Shown: in pieces, positions 40,419 to 50,014 of the stretch | How positions within the stretch are numbered: position 1 is the first letter of the stretch | Layout: every line of letters starts with the position of its first letter | Source: Alicyclobacillus contaminans DSM 17975 | GTDB taxonomy: Bacteria; Bacillota; Bacilli; Alicyclobacillales; Alicyclobacillaceae | NCBI RefSeq assembly: GCF_000429525.1 | Contig: NZ_AUCA01000015.1 | Span: 1-64,000 of the forward strand | Direction: 5' to 3' | Length of the DNA: 64,000 bases | Notes under the pieces: generated by a model | Seen by the model: only the letters and a program-made list of their open reading frames with translations | What the model was told of the DNA's origin: nothing | The model's database searches: none | Made by a program: the position numbers and the translations under genes

Positions 40419-40847
40419 TCAGGACGTCCGCGTCCGGCGGCGGTGGCGGTATTGCGTCCACTGGTAGCGAATGAAACAGCCCACGCAGAAGCCGAGGATG
40501 GCGACGAACGCGGCCGCAGCCACCAGCGCCGTGAACACGACGGCGACAACGGTCCAGTGAAGAAGATACCCGAGCCAACCAAGGGCCAGACAAATGACAG
40601 CAATCCACTGATTGAACTGTTGCTGGTCTCGGTCTTCCGGGATATAGGATGACAGCGGCTTGCGGAGAAACAGCCGCGCCACCCGCATGATGGGATGAAA
40701 TCCGGTGAACAGGCCCATCAGGCCGGCGACCAGTGGAATGAGCAAGAACCAGTGGATGCCGGTCAACCATGTGGCGACGACGGCAAGCACAATCACCCAT
40801 TGGTTGGTTCGCACCAACGGACGAGGAATGGACGAAGCGCGTGCCAT
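40419..40847 (-). CDS. DUF4395 family membrane protein
   Basis: 142 residues with four hydrophobic helices in two hairpins. RPLVRTNQWVIVLAVVATWLTG, GLFTGFHPIMRVARLFLRKPL and RDQQQFNQWIAVICLALGWLGYLLHW are the DUF4395 pattern. AAGGTGTGA lies 5 nt before the ATG at 40847. Function unknown; relatives in some genomes sit by thioredoxin-like proteins, but not here. Confidence 0.8.
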   Translation of the reverse strand: MARASSIPRPLVRTNQWVIVLAVVATWLTGIHWFLLIPLVAGLMGLFTGFHPIMRVARLFLRKPLSSYIPEDRDQQQFNQWIAVICLALGWLGYLLHWTVVAVVFTALVAAAAFVAILGFCVGCFIRYQWTQYRHRRRTRTS

Positions 40848-41015
40848 TGAAATCACACCTTTTCATATCGGTATATAAGAATATTACCTGAACATGGCGG
40901 GGATGGAAAGCTGGAATTTCTGCGATGGACGTGGATTCGTAGAACTGTGGCCTCTGTTCCTCTATAATGTACGTTGAACTGTGCGATCAACGATTGAGGA
41001 ACAGGAGGCCTCCCG

Positions 41016-41387
41016 ATGATTCGAGTGCGATTCGTGAGTATTCCCGTCCGCGACCAGGAGCGGTCGCTGGAATTCTATCGGGATGCATTGGGGTTTCAGG
41101 TGGTAACCGACCAACCTTTCGGCAACGGACAGCGGTGGATTGAACTACAGCCGCCGGGTTCGGATACGCTCGTGGTGCTGTTCACGCCGCCAGGGCAAGA
41201 GGATAGGATTGGCGGTTTTCAAAATGTCTCGTTCACCGCGGACAATATCGAAGAAACCTGCAAAGTGTTGGAAGAGCGCGGGGTGCGCTTCATCAAGCCG
41301 CTCACCAGGGCGAACTGGGGCGGAATGGAAGCCATCTTCGCCGATCCGGACGGAAACACGTTTGTCCTGGCCAGCCCGGATGATTGA
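41016..41387 (+). CDS. VOC-family (glyoxalase/bleomycin resistance) protein
   Basis: 123 residues, one vicinal-oxygen-chelate domain: VRFVSIPVRDQERSLEFYRDALGFQVV, then NVSFTADNIEETCKVLEERGVRF and WGGMEAIFADPDGNTFVLASP. The FADPDGNxF motif carries the C-terminal metal-ligand position. The first strand has Ser rather than His, so metal binding is doubtful for the monomer. An AGGAGG ribosome site precedes the ATG; TATAAT at 40963 gives a likely -10. Reaction unknown. Confidence 0.88.
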   Translation: MIRVRFVSIPVRDQERSLEFYRDALGFQVVTDQPFGNGQRWIELQPPGSDTLVVLFTPPGQEDRIGGFQNVSFTADNIEETCKVLEERGVRFIKPLTRANWGGMEAIFADPDGNTFVLASPDD

Positions 41388-41411
41388 ATGACCGAATCCC
41401 ATCGGGCAGGC

Positions 41412-41440
41412 GCCATCCCATCACGATGGGTGGCTTCACC
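41412..41440 (+). terminator. Terminator after the VOC gene
   Basis: GCCATCCCAT pairs with ATGGGTGGC with one bulge; TTCACCTTTC follows. Confidence 0.6.
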
Positions 41441-41533
41441 TTTCACACCATCTGTCACTTGCCAAACGATACAATCCTTGCTTCCGCTGGAGGGGTTGCG
41501 TCCGGCGGCCCGTGACCGAGGAGAGGCTGCAGA

Positions 41534-42478
41534 GTGCTTTTGAATCAGTTCATCCAGGATAACCGCGATATGTTAAAAATGTTGTTCAGCAATATTCCGG
41601 ATCTACTTGTTCTCATGGAATATGGTGGAGACGGAAAATTTAGGTATATCCTGGTGAACGCTTCCGCGATGAAAGCCGCAAGCCTGCCACCGGATGTCTA
41701 CGGAAAAACCATGGATGAGGTGCTTGAGCCGCAGAGGGCGGAGTTGCTGAACGCGTACTATCGAGAGGCAGCGACCACCAAACAGGTCATTTCATATGTG
41801 GAAGATTTCAACGGGGTATATGGGGAGACGGTGCTGTCTCCGATTGTGGACGATCGCGGCCGTTGTACGCACGTCCTGGCCATTACCCGGGATATCACGT
41901 CCAGGGAACTCCATCAACGGCAGTTGGCGCATCTCGCATACCACGACCCACTCACCGGGTTGGCCAATCGCCGCCACCTGTTGGACAGTCTCATCACGCT
42001 GGAGGCAGGTGCCAAGGAACGATCGTGCTTGTTGGCGGTGTTTTACATGGACTGTGATATTTTCAAGTCCATCAACGACGCATTCGGGCATGGCATCGGC
42101 GACGATTTTCTGGTCGCCCTCTCGCGGCGCTTGAAGAACTGTCTGCGGCAGGCGGACATTCTGTGCCGGATTGGCGGGGACGAATTTGTCGCCATATCGG
42201 CGGTCGAGCATGAGGACCAGGCCATCCGCATCAGTGAACGGGTGCTGCAAAGCATGCGCCGCCCATGGACGTTTGGCGACGCTTCATTTGAAGCGTCCAT
42301 CAGTGTCGGGATTGCAATGTATCCCACGGACGGGCCGGATTTGGAGCGCGTCATTCAGCGCGCGGATACGGCACTGCAGGCGGCGAAAAACACCGGCGGC
42401 GGCCGATACGTCATGTATCGGCAGCTCCGAAACACAGCCGCATCCGTTCCGGAGACGAGGCGGACAGACGATGTGTGA
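41534..42478 (+). CDS. PAS-GGDEF diguanylate cyclase
   Basis: 314 residues, no TM helix. A PAS-like sensor (about 10-125) is linked by an ITSRELHQRQLAHLAYHDPLTGLANRRHLL hinge to a GGDEF domain (about 140-300). The active loop IGGDEFVAIS is canonical, so it should make c-di-GMP from two GTP. RQAD lies five residues before GGDEF and is the RxxD inhibitory site. YMDCDIFKSINDAFGHGIGDDFL has the metal Asp. GAGGAGAGG lies 7 nt before the GTG at 41534. No EAL domain; cytoplasmic. Confidence 0.92.
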   Translation: MLLNQFIQDNRDMLKMLFSNIPDLLVLMEYGGDGKFRYILVNASAMKAASLPPDVYGKTMDEVLEPQRAELLNAYYREAATTKQVISYVEDFNGVYGETVLSPIVDDRGRCTHVLAITRDITSRELHQRQLAHLAYHDPLTGLANRRHLLDSLITLEAGAKERSCLLAVFYMDCDIFKSINDAFGHGIGDDFLVALSRRLKNCLRQADILCRIGGDEFVAISAVEHEDQAIRISERVLQSMRRPWTFGDASFEASISVGIAMYPTDGPDLERVIQRADTALQAAKNTGGGRYVMYRQLRNTAASVPETRRTDDV

Positions 42479-42546
42479 GTGGTGGACTCAGAGGCAGTGG
42501 TGCAACCGATGTCACAGAGTGATTTTGTCATAGAAAGGAAACCGTG

Positions 42547-43497
42547 ATGAAGCCAATTCTATTACGAGCCTTCGACGAGGCGGACGTTCCTTCGCTGCGC
42601 GCGCTGTTGCATTCCGTATGGGGGGATGACAGCAGCGTGCGTCACTATTACCGGTTCGGCCCTGTGGAACGGGAGGCGTCCTCCGATGTTCCGGCCCGGA
42701 CGACGGTGGCAGATGTGTCCGGGGTGGTGGTTGGGGTTGCTTCCGTTTGGCGGGATTCGATGCATCCGAACCGCCTTCGCTGTGGTGTGATGGTGCATCC
42801 CGCCTATCGCCACAAGGGATTGGGTCGACAATTGGCCGCGTGTCTGGAAGAACTCAATCCGGAAGCGTTGCCGCTGTCCACATCGCTGTGGGCACACAAA
42901 GCGGAAGGCCGGACGGCCCGGTTTCTCCATGCACTCGGTTTCCACCAAGTCCAGGCCAAATACATCGGGCAGTTGTCTGTGCGCGATGTGGACGTGGAGG
43001 CGTTCCGGCCCTTGATGGAATGGGTGAAGGAGGCCGGATACACGGTTCACTCCCTGGCGGATTATCTGGAGCGGAGCGCGGACAGGCTGGCGTTGGCCGA
43101 ACTGTTTCGCGAGGTGTATACAGCGTCCCATCGGCACGACCCGCCGGCGGACATGGCGTTGGTGGACTGGTTGGCGCTGCTACAGGAGAATGCGGTGCCG
43201 GATGGCAGCCTGGTGGTGCAATGCAACGGGGTGCCGGTTGCCGTGGCGCTGTTGCACAACGGGATCCAACAGTCCATGGAACTGGGATGGCGTGGCGTCG
43301 CCGCTGCTCACGCGCCCGCGAAACGGCAGCTTCTCCTGGCCGTGACACTGGCCCAGATCTCCTATGCAGCGGCGAATGGGGCGCGGCGCGTGACACTGGA
43401 GGCCGCATCGACGGACGCGGGGAGCATGACGGTGCTGGACGAGCTGCCGTTTGCGGCGACGCCGGGCTGGTTGACGTTTCACAACGACCCGGCGTGA
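42547..43497 (+). CDS. Tandem GNAT-domain acetyltransferase
   Basis: 316 residues. The N-terminal GNAT domain (about 5-150) has VVVGVASVWRDS and CGVMVHPAYRHKGLGRQLAACLEEL with the acetyl-CoA loop HKGLGR. The C-terminal half is a second, weaker GNAT-like domain with GVAAAHAPAKRQLLLAV where RGxGxA would be. The usual reading is one catalytic and one degenerate domain. AAAGGA lies 7 nt before the ATG at 42547; GTG 42544 is also in frame. Convergent with the MFS gene. Substrate unknown. Confidence 0.82.
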   Translation: MKPILLRAFDEADVPSLRALLHSVWGDDSSVRHYYRFGPVEREASSDVPARTTVADVSGVVVGVASVWRDSMHPNRLRCGVMVHPAYRHKGLGRQLAACLEELNPEALPLSTSLWAHKAEGRTARFLHALGFHQVQAKYIGQLSVRDVDVEAFRPLMEWVKEAGYTVHSLADYLERSADRLALAELFREVYTASHRHDPPADMALVDWLALLQENAVPDGSLVVQCNGVPVAVALLHNGIQQSMELGWRGVAAAHAPAKRQLLLAVTLAQISYAAANGARRVTLEAASTDAGSMTVLDELPFAATPGWLTFHNDPA

Positions 43498-43537
43498 TCC
43501 GGCCATTCGACGCGATATTTTGCCCGCCTTGGTCCCA

Positions 43538-44941
43538 TCATGTGCCGAGGCGCTTCTTTGGAATTCTCCAACTCATCCAGAGGACGCACAGACCAAGCAA
43601 GGTCAGCACGCCACCGAGGGAGTGCACTTCCGCCGTGTTAAGGTGGTTGCCAAACAACACACCGAGCAGCAAGGTGGACAGGATGGTGCCCATGTAGCGG
43701 GAGGTTTGAAACAATCCGGACGCGGCGCTGATGATTTGTTGCGGCGTCACCTGAAACAGCGCGGTTTGCAGGCCGACGTTGTTGAATCCATTGCTCAGTC
43801 CGAGGATGGACAGGTTCACGCACAACCACCACACGGGGGCGTGAGCTCGCAGGACAAGGAACAAGCTGGATCCCACCGTCATGCAGAGCCCGGCCAACAG
43901 CAGCGGCGGTCGAGAGCCGGAGGCCGCCACCCAACGCCCGGCGATGGGAGCGATGATGACGCCAAAGCCAGCGACGCAGAGCATGATTAGTCCGGTGTCC
44001 TGCGGGGTGAAGTGCCTGACCTCCTGCAGATACGTAGGCATGCCAAAAAAGATGGAGTAGAAGATTGTGTTGACGGTGACGAACTGAATCAATACCCATG
44101 CGAAAGCGGGATTTTGCCGAAACATCCGAAGGTTGATGAACGGCGTATGTGCGGTAAGCTCCCGCCAAACAAAGGCGGCGATGGCCAGCACGGCCGCTCC
44201 GGCAGCCCACCACAGCGGATGGTCGGTGACGGACAACAGAAAGACGAGCGACAGCACAATGCTGAGCGTGAACAGAGTGATGCCCTCCAGATCCAACTGC
44301 TGCAACGCTTCGCGCAAGGGTGTGCGCTCCCCGGTGCCGCGGCGCCCATCGTTGGGCAACATGCAGACACCGAGCGTGAAACTGCCGAGGATGAACGGGA
44401 AATTGATCCAGAATATCGTCGGCCAGTCTCCCCAATGCATCAGCAGCCCGCCAATGGATGGCCCGAATGCCGCCGCACCGGAGGAAAACACAGCCAAAAA
44501 TGCCAGGGACTGAGCCTGTCCGTCCGTGATGTATTTGCGCACAATGCCCATACCGGCTGGGTAGATGGCGCCGCTGCCGAACGATTGAATCAGGCGCAGC
44601 ACAATCAGCCACGTGAACGACGGTGCAAACGGTGCGGAGGCGGATGAGACGGCCACCAACAGCAAACCTGCGAGAAACACGCGTTTGCGGCCGAACGTGT
44701 CCGCCAGTTTGCCCATCACGGGTTGGGCGATGGCACTGGCCAAATAGTAGGTGGAGATGAGCCACGACGCGCTGGTGAAATTCAACTGAAAGGCGTGTTC
44801 AAGGCGGTTCAGGGCCACTGAAATCATGGATGAATTGAGGGGATTGAGCAGGACGCCGAGCGCGATGGCGATGAGGAGCCAGCGGCGGTGACGGATGGGA
44901 TGCTGTTGGGTGATCGTTCCGAAATCTGTGTCATCTGGCAC
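43538..44941 (-). CDS. MFS transporter, DHA2-type multidrug exporter
   Basis: 467 residues, 12-14 TM helices. NSSMISVALNRLEHAF in TM1, QPVMGKLADTFGRKRVFLAGL (motif A) and LIQSFGSGAIYPAGMGIV with SSGAAAFGPSIGGLLMHWGDWPTIFWINFPF (motif C region) fit EmrB/QacA proton antiporters. AAGGAGGT lies 8 nt before the GTG at 44941; the frame runs to 44986. Intact, unlike the related exporter at 395-2020. Drug or metabolite specificity unknown. Confidence 0.9.
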   Translation of the reverse strand: MPDDTDFGTITQQHPIRHRRWLLIAIALGVLLNPLNSSMISVALNRLEHAFQLNFTSASWLISTYYLASAIAQPVMGKLADTFGRKRVFLAGLLLVAVSSASAPFAPSFTWLIVLRLIQSFGSGAIYPAGMGIVRKYITDGQAQSLAFLAVFSSGAAAFGPSIGGLLMHWGDWPTIFWINFPFILGSFTLGVCMLPNDGRRGTGERTPLREALQQLDLEGITLFTLSIVLSLVFLLSVTDHPLWWAAGAAVLAIAAFVWRELTAHTPFINLRMFRQNPAFAWVLIQFVTVNTIFYSIFFGMPTYLQEVRHFTPQDTGLIMLCVAGFGVIIAPIAGRWVAASGSRPPLLLAGLCMTVGSSLFLVLRAHAPVWWLCVNLSILGLSNGFNNVGLQTALFQVTPQQIISAASGLFQTSRYMGTILSTLLLGVLFGNHLNTAEVHSLGGVLTLLGLCVLWMSWRIPKKRLGT

Positions 44942-45041
44942 GAAACCAGACCTCCTTCCCCCCATGGTCTGTGTTAAGATGCACATTAGATTATATCTTT
45001 GTCGATGAATGCAAGTCGAATCGAACAGGCGGGGTGCAATC

Positions 45042-46208
45042 GTGGAAGGACTGCAAAGATACCTGCGTGAAATGGATTACGCCATCGTGGCCCTCGTCGG
45101 CATCCTGCTGGCGTACAGCTGCGTGGCGATTGCAGGCGTGCATAATCCGCTGATGCCGAGCCACGCGTGGCTCAAACAGTTGGTGGTCGGCATCCTCGGT
45201 CTCGTGGTGATGTTCCTGACCGCGTTCTACGACTACCGCTTGCTGCGCCGCATCCATTGGTGGGTGTACGGCGTGACGACGGTATTGTTGATTGTGGTCT
45301 TCGCATTTCCTGCCGTGAACTACGCCCACTCTTGGATCAATCTGAAGGTGACAACGTTTCAGCCGTCCGAATTTGCCAAGCTGGCCCTCATCATCAGCAC
45401 GGCGGCGCTGATGGCCAATGTGGATGAGAGTGAACTGCCGGACTATCGGCTGCGCACCTCGTGGCCGTTTTGGGCAGTGCTCATTCCCCCTTTCGTTCTC
45501 ACCTTGAAGGAGCCGGCGTTGGGACAGGCGCTTGTGATGGTTTCCATTTCTCTCATCATGTTCACCACGTTCACGAAACGCACTTGGTTCGTGGTGTCTT
45601 GTGTGGTCGTGCTGATGTTCGGCATTGTGCTTGTGACGGTTCCCATGTTTTATGCGCAGGAGGCCGCCACGTTTGTCCATAAGGTGCTGATCCCGCACCA
45701 TCTGTTGAAAGGTTACCAGGGAGAGCGGATCTTGGCCTGGCTCGACCCTTCATACAATCTGTCGAGCAGCGGGTTCAATGTTCATCAGGCGCAGATGGCC
45801 ATCGGTTCCGGACAGATGTTCGGCGAGGGCGCGCTCAATGGGCTGCTGTCGCTGCATTCGGGTGTTCCGAATGAATGGACGGACTATATTTTCAGTTCCG
45901 TGGGCGAACAGTTCGGGTTTGTCGGATCGGCCGGGTTGATTCTCTGTTTTCTGGCGCTGATCTACCGGCTGACGCGCATTGCCCGCAGTGCCACCGATAC
46001 ATTTGGACTGTACATGGTGGTGGGGATATTGGGAATGTTTTCGTTTCAGGTGTTTGAGAACGTCGGCATGGACATGTACCTGAGCCCGTCGACGGGCATT
46101 ACGTTGCCGTTCATCAGCTACGGCGGAAGTTCGCTGCTGGCGAATTTCATCGCGGTGGGCATCGCGCTCAGCGTGTCCCTTCGGTACAAGCCGCTGCGAT
46201 TCAACTGA
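45042..46208 (+). CDS. SEDS-family peptidoglycan glycosyltransferase (RodA/FtsW/SpoVE-like)
   Basis: 388 residues with about ten TM helices. SEDS polymerases join lipid II into glycan strands with a class B PBP. Conserved parts: SWINLKVTTFQPSEFAKLALI, GERILAWLDP, ALNGLLSLHSGVPNEWTDYIFSSVGEQFGF with the essential Asp, NVGMDMYLSPSTGITLPFISYGGSSLLANFIAVGI. It is RodA-like by length. The start is uncertain: ATG 45009 has no ribosome site, GTG 45042 has GGGGTG about 5 nt upstream. No PBP is adjacent; an L,D-transpeptidase gene follows on the same strand. Confidence 0.9.
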   Translation: MEGLQRYLREMDYAIVALVGILLAYSCVAIAGVHNPLMPSHAWLKQLVVGILGLVVMFLTAFYDYRLLRRIHWWVYGVTTVLLIVVFAFPAVNYAHSWINLKVTTFQPSEFAKLALIISTAALMANVDESELPDYRLRTSWPFWAVLIPPFVLTLKEPALGQALVMVSISLIMFTTFTKRTWFVVSCVVVLMFGIVLVTVPMFYAQEAATFVHKVLIPHHLLKGYQGERILAWLDPSYNLSSSGFNVHQAQMAIGSGQMFGEGALNGLLSLHSGVPNEWTDYIFSSVGEQFGFVGSAGLILCFLALIYRLTRIARSATDTFGLYMVVGILGMFSFQVFENVGMDMYLSPSTGITLPFISYGGSSLLANFIAVGIALSVSLRYKPLRFN

Positions 46209-46323
46209 GATCCTTTGGTCCTACCACCTGAAGCGCCGCCCGGGCGGTCAGGAGCGTCTAGCTTTGATGAAGCCGCTGTGACCGTTCCCGCGGCGTCGGT
46301 TGTTGGACATGCTCGCTCCGCAT

Positions 46324-46357
46324 ATCGTTTCCCTGAACGGGTGCGATGGCGGTTTTT
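46324..46357 (+). terminator. Possible terminator between SEDS and L,D-transpeptidase genes
   Basis: An imperfect stem ATCG-n3-CCC / GGG-n2-CGAT is followed by GGCGG and seven T. Earlier in the gap CCGCCCGGGCGG (46238) is a GC-rich palindrome. Tentative. Confidence 0.4.
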
Positions 46358-46408
46358 TTCATGGGTTTTCACTGCGTCCACCCGCAGACGCAGGGGAGTG
46401 AGCCGAGG

Positions 46409-47242
46409 ATGGTGCAGGCAAGCCGCTTCTTGCGCTTGACCACGCCGGATATGCGGGGGCCGGACGTGATGGCGGTGCAGCGTCGCCTCATCGCGCTCGG
46501 AGTGCTGTCCGGTGGATTTGACGGGGAGTACAATTCACAGACCCGCGCGGCGGTCATCGCGTTTCAACGGGCTTCCGGCATCCGGGCGGATGGCATCGTA
46601 GGTCCCGAGACGTGGATGGCGCTCGGATTGGACCAGGTTGCGTGGGGGGGAGGGCAGTACCGTCTGGCGGTCGACACCACGAGCAACCTGCTGTCCGTGT
46701 ATCAGAACGGCCGTCTGACTGACACCTATCCGGTTACCGTCGGGAAGCCGTCCACGCCCACTCCGGTCGGCGACTGGGTGATCATCGAAAAAACAGAAAA
46801 TCCAGGAGGACCTTTCGGAGCGCGGTGGATGCGGCTGTCCGTGCCCAATGGCGGGTACGCCATCCACGGAACGGATAATCCGGCCACCATTGGGCAGTCT
46901 GTGTCCCACGGCTGCATTCGAATGCGAAACGAGGACGTTGTGCGCGTGTACAGAATGGTCCCGCTAGGAACGATGGTGACGGTGACCGGACAGGTGTTCA
47001 CTACACGGCTGCTGCATCGCTACGTGACGCCGGGCCCAGATGTGCAGAGCCTGCAGCAGATGATGAAGACACTCGGTTTCTATCGTGGTGCTGTGACCGG
47101 CAGCTATGACGCGGCCACCGAAGCGGCGGTGCGCGCCTTTCAGTCCGCGTACGGTTTGGCGGCGGACGGCATGGTCGGGCCGGATACGGCGGTGGCCGTA
47201 CAGGCCCAGTACGACATCCGGATTGGGGATACCAACCCGTGA
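46409..47242 (+). CDS. L,D-transpeptidase flanked by two peptidoglycan-binding domains
   Basis: 277 residues: PG_binding_1 (about 15-72, AFQRASGIRADGIVGPETW), YkuD catalytic domain (about 85-195) with H153 in IHGTDNP and SHGCIRM (H167, C169), and a second PG_binding_1 (about 208-265, AFQSAYGLAADGMVGPDT). YkuD enzymes make 3-3 cross-links or attach proteins to the wall. No signal peptide or TM helix is visible from any start, so export is unexplained, as for spore-associated YkuD. The frame reaches ATG 46346, but that lies at the possible terminator; ATG 46409 has AGGGGAG about 11 nt upstream. Convergent with the next gene. Confidence 0.87.
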   Translation: MVQASRFLRLTTPDMRGPDVMAVQRRLIALGVLSGGFDGEYNSQTRAAVIAFQRASGIRADGIVGPETWMALGLDQVAWGGGQYRLAVDTTSNLLSVYQNGRLTDTYPVTVGKPSTPTPVGDWVIIEKTENPGGPFGARWMRLSVPNGGYAIHGTDNPATIGQSVSHGCIRMRNEDVVRVYRMVPLGTMVTVTGQVFTTRLLHRYVTPGPDVQSLQQMMKTLGFYRGAVTGSYDAATEAAVRAFQSAYGLAADGMVGPDTAVAVQAQYDIRIGDTNP

Positions 47243-47270
47243 CCGTCCAACCTCGGCGCAGCGCGCGGCT

Positions 47271-48251
47271 TCAGGTGACCTTCAGCACAATTTTGCCCAC
47301 ATTCGCGTTGGATTCCATGTAGGCGTGCGCAGCGGCCGCTTCATGCCAGTCGAAGACGCGGTCTATCACCGGTTGCAACCGTCCGTCGGCAAAACGCGGC
47401 AGTGCAAACGCCGCGAATTCCTGGGTCAGGCGAATTTTGTCGGCTACACTGCGCGATCGCAGCGCCGTGCCGATGACTTGCAGGCGCCGACTCAACAGGG
47501 TGCCGAGGTTCACCGAAGCGTTCACACCACCGAGGGTGCCGATGATCATCAGTCGGCCGTCCATCGCGAGCGATCTGATATTTTGTTCAAAGTACGGTGC
47601 ACCGACGAAGTCCAGAATGATGTCGACGCCGTGCCCCTCGGTGATTTCCTTCAGCCACGGGGCAAATGGCCCATCGTGATAGTTCCATCCAGCCTGTGCG
47701 CCAAGGGCCAAGCAGCGCTTGATTTTGTCTGCACTGCCCGCAGTCGCGAAGGAGACGGCGCCCGCCTCTCGAATCAGTTGAATCGCAGCGGTACCAACGC
47801 CGCTGGCGCCTGCGTGGACGAGGACGCGCTGCCCCGCGCGGAGTCCGCCCAACCAGAATAGATTCAGATAAGCGGTCAGGAACACTTCCGGGATGGCCGC
47901 CGCCTCTTCGAAGCGAAACGAATCCGGAATGCGCATCGCCATCTCCGCTGGAATCGCCGCGTATTCCGCATAACCGCCCCCGGGCAGCAGCGCAAATACC
48001 CGGTCTCCGACCTGCCAACCGGCGCACGCACTGCCCACTGCCACCACTTCCCCGGCCATTTCCAATCCGAGAATCTCGGATGCGCCCGGCGGAGGCGGAT
48101 ACAATCCACGCCGCTGCAACAGGTCCGCCCGGTTGAGCGCCGTAGCACGAACTCGCACCAGCAATTCGTTCGGTCCATGTTGCGGCGCCTCCGCTTCGCC
48201 GAGCGTGAGCACTTCCGGGCCGCCGGTTCCATTCATGACAACCGCACGCAT
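47271..48251 (-). CDS. NAD(P)H:quinone oxidoreductase (zinc-free MDR, PIG3/QOR-like)
   Basis: 326-residue medium-chain reductase. GroES-like N-terminal domain (LVRVRATALNRADLLQRRGLYPPPPGASEILGLEMAGEV) is followed by a Rossmann domain with VLVHAGASGVGTAAIQLIREAG. The structural and catalytic zinc Cys are absent, as in quinone oxidoreductases. AAGGAGG lies 7 nt before the ATG at 48251; ATG 48257 is too close. Reduces quinones or enones with NADPH; exact substrate unknown. Divergent from pepF. Confidence 0.9.
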   Translation of the reverse strand: MRAVVMNGTGGPEVLTLGEAEAPQHGPNELLVRVRATALNRADLLQRRGLYPPPPGASEILGLEMAGEVVAVGSACAGWQVGDRVFALLPGGGYAEYAAIPAEMAMRIPDSFRFEEAAAIPEVFLTAYLNLFWLGGLRAGQRVLVHAGASGVGTAAIQLIREAGAVSFATAGSADKIKRCLALGAQAGWNYHDGPFAPWLKEITEGHGVDIILDFVGAPYFEQNIRSLAMDGRLMIIGTLGGVNASVNLGTLLSRRLQVIGTALRSRSVADKIRLTQEFAAFALPRFADGRLQPVIDRVFDWHEAAAAHAYMESNANVGKIVLKVT

Positions 48252-48402
48252 GATCATGCCTCCTTTTTCTTCATTGTAACGTGTCTGGAATTGCACACCA
48301 AACCTGCCCACGGTCGGACGGAGTGTTCTCATTCTCCTCCCTGCGCGGTATACTGGAATTGATTCGGAATTCGAAATATACCCGTGAAAGGGGGCGACGC
48401 GA

Positions 48403-49927
48403 GTGACAAAGCGGGTGCGGCGTGAGGAGGTCCCCGAGGCACTGACGTGGAATCTCGCTGACCTGTTCCCTTCGGAGGCGGAATGGTTGGCAGAATTAAC
48501 CACCATCGAGGCGGATGTCCGACAGGTGACGCAATACCAGGGGCGTCTTGGGGAGTCCGCGGAGGTCTTGGAGCGGTGTCTCACCGCCCGGGAAGCGCTT
48601 CAGGGGCGATTGAGCCGTGCCCAGACTTGGGCTTCGCTGCGCCAGTCCGCGGATAGCACCAACCCTGTGAACCAGGCCAATGCCGCAAAGGTCGACACTT
48701 TGGCCGCGCGGATTTCCGCCGAACTGGCCTTCGTCCCATCGGAAATTTTGAGTCTTCCCACCGGAACCATTCGCCAATTTCTCAATGACGAACGGTTGCG
48801 GGACTTCCGAGTTTTCCTGGAAGACCTTCTCGCGAAAAAACCGCACACCCTCTCTCCGGAAACCGAGCGCGTATTGGCCGCCCTCAGCAGCGTTCATGCC
48901 GCCCCCTATCTCATTTATCAACGCAGCAAGCTGTCCGATATGGCGTTTGCCTCCGTTGTGGATGCCAAGGGAGAAGAGCATCCGGTTTCCTTCGCCCTCT
49001 ACGAAGACCATTACGAGTTGTCTTCGGACACGGACCTGCGGCGTCGAGCGTTCGCGTCGTTCACGGCGACGCTTCGCCGGTACCAGCATACCTTTGCAGC
49101 CACGCTCGCCACAGAAGTCAACAAGCAGGTGACTTTGGCCAAGCAGCGCCGCTATGGATCTGTGACGGAGATGCTGTTGCAGCCGCAGAAAGTGACCCTG
49201 GAGATGTACCACAGCATTTTGGATGTCATCCAGCAGGAACTGGCGCCGCATATGCAGCGGTACGCGGCCCTTCGCAAACGCGTTCTTGGGCTGGACACGC
49301 TGCACTTCTGCGACCTCAAGTCCCCGCTTCAACCGGATTTTCACCCGAAGACCACGGTGCAGCAGGCGTCCGAAATGATTCTCGACGCATTCACGGTGCT
49401 GGGGGATGAATATCGAGAGATCTTGCGCACCGCGCTCACCCAGCGCTGGGTTGACTACGCGGACAACATCGGCAAATCGACCGGTGCCTTCTGCTCCAGT
49501 CCATACGGCGCCCATCCATACATTTTGATCACCTGGACGGATACGGTTCGGGGTGCGTTCGTGTTGGCACATGAATTGGGACACGCGGGACATTTCGCGT
49601 TGGCCCAACGCCATCAGCGACTCATCAACGCTCGTCCCTCCACCTATTTTGTGGAAGCCCCGTCCACGCTCAATGAATTGCTGTTGTTCCAGTATGTCTA
49701 TCGGCAGGCGAACGATGTGAAGATGCGGCAGTGGGCTATTCAGCAGGTGCTGGGTACGTATTACCACAATTTTGTGACGCATTTGCTGGAAGGGGAGTTG
49801 CGGCACCATGACCCCACTGGAATTGACGAATCACGCGGGGGTCGACATGACGAAGCGGGACGCCATCCGCCAGGCGGTGGCGCACGTTGGCAGATTGGTG
49901 GACGAGTTGGAGACCAGTTTCGCCTGA
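48403..49927 (+). pseudogene. pepF: Oligoendopeptidase F (PepF, M3B), internal deletion near the C-terminus
   Basis: The first 466 residues are a normal M3 zinc oligopeptidase: helical N-terminus, AHELGHAGH near residue 388 (HExxH) and FVEAPSTLNELL with the third ligand. After THLLEGEL (about 49800) the frame goes to unrelated residues until 49998. In the +1 frame from about 49802 the normal PepF end appears: GTMTPLELTNHAGVDM, then IRQAVAHVGRLVDELETSF, stop at 49927. About 90 codons are missing, including the HYYxGLYPYTYAAG catalytic Tyr/His segment, and frame is lost. The product should be inactive. Family length is about 600. Start GTG with AAAGGGGG about 10 nt upstream; TATACT at 48349 is a likely -10. 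Confidence 0.87.
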
Positions 49928-49977
49928 GACTCACATCCGCTGGGCGGCGCGATCTCTACGCCGCTCAAATCCCTCAA

Positions 49978-50005
49978 CCAAAAATCTCAAGAGACTGATT
50001 TTTGG
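49978..50005 (+). terminator. Terminator after pepF
   Basis: CCAAAAATC and GATTTTTGG form a 9-bp stem with a 10-base loop. Confidence 0.7.
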
Positions 50006-50014
50006 GAGAATAAC

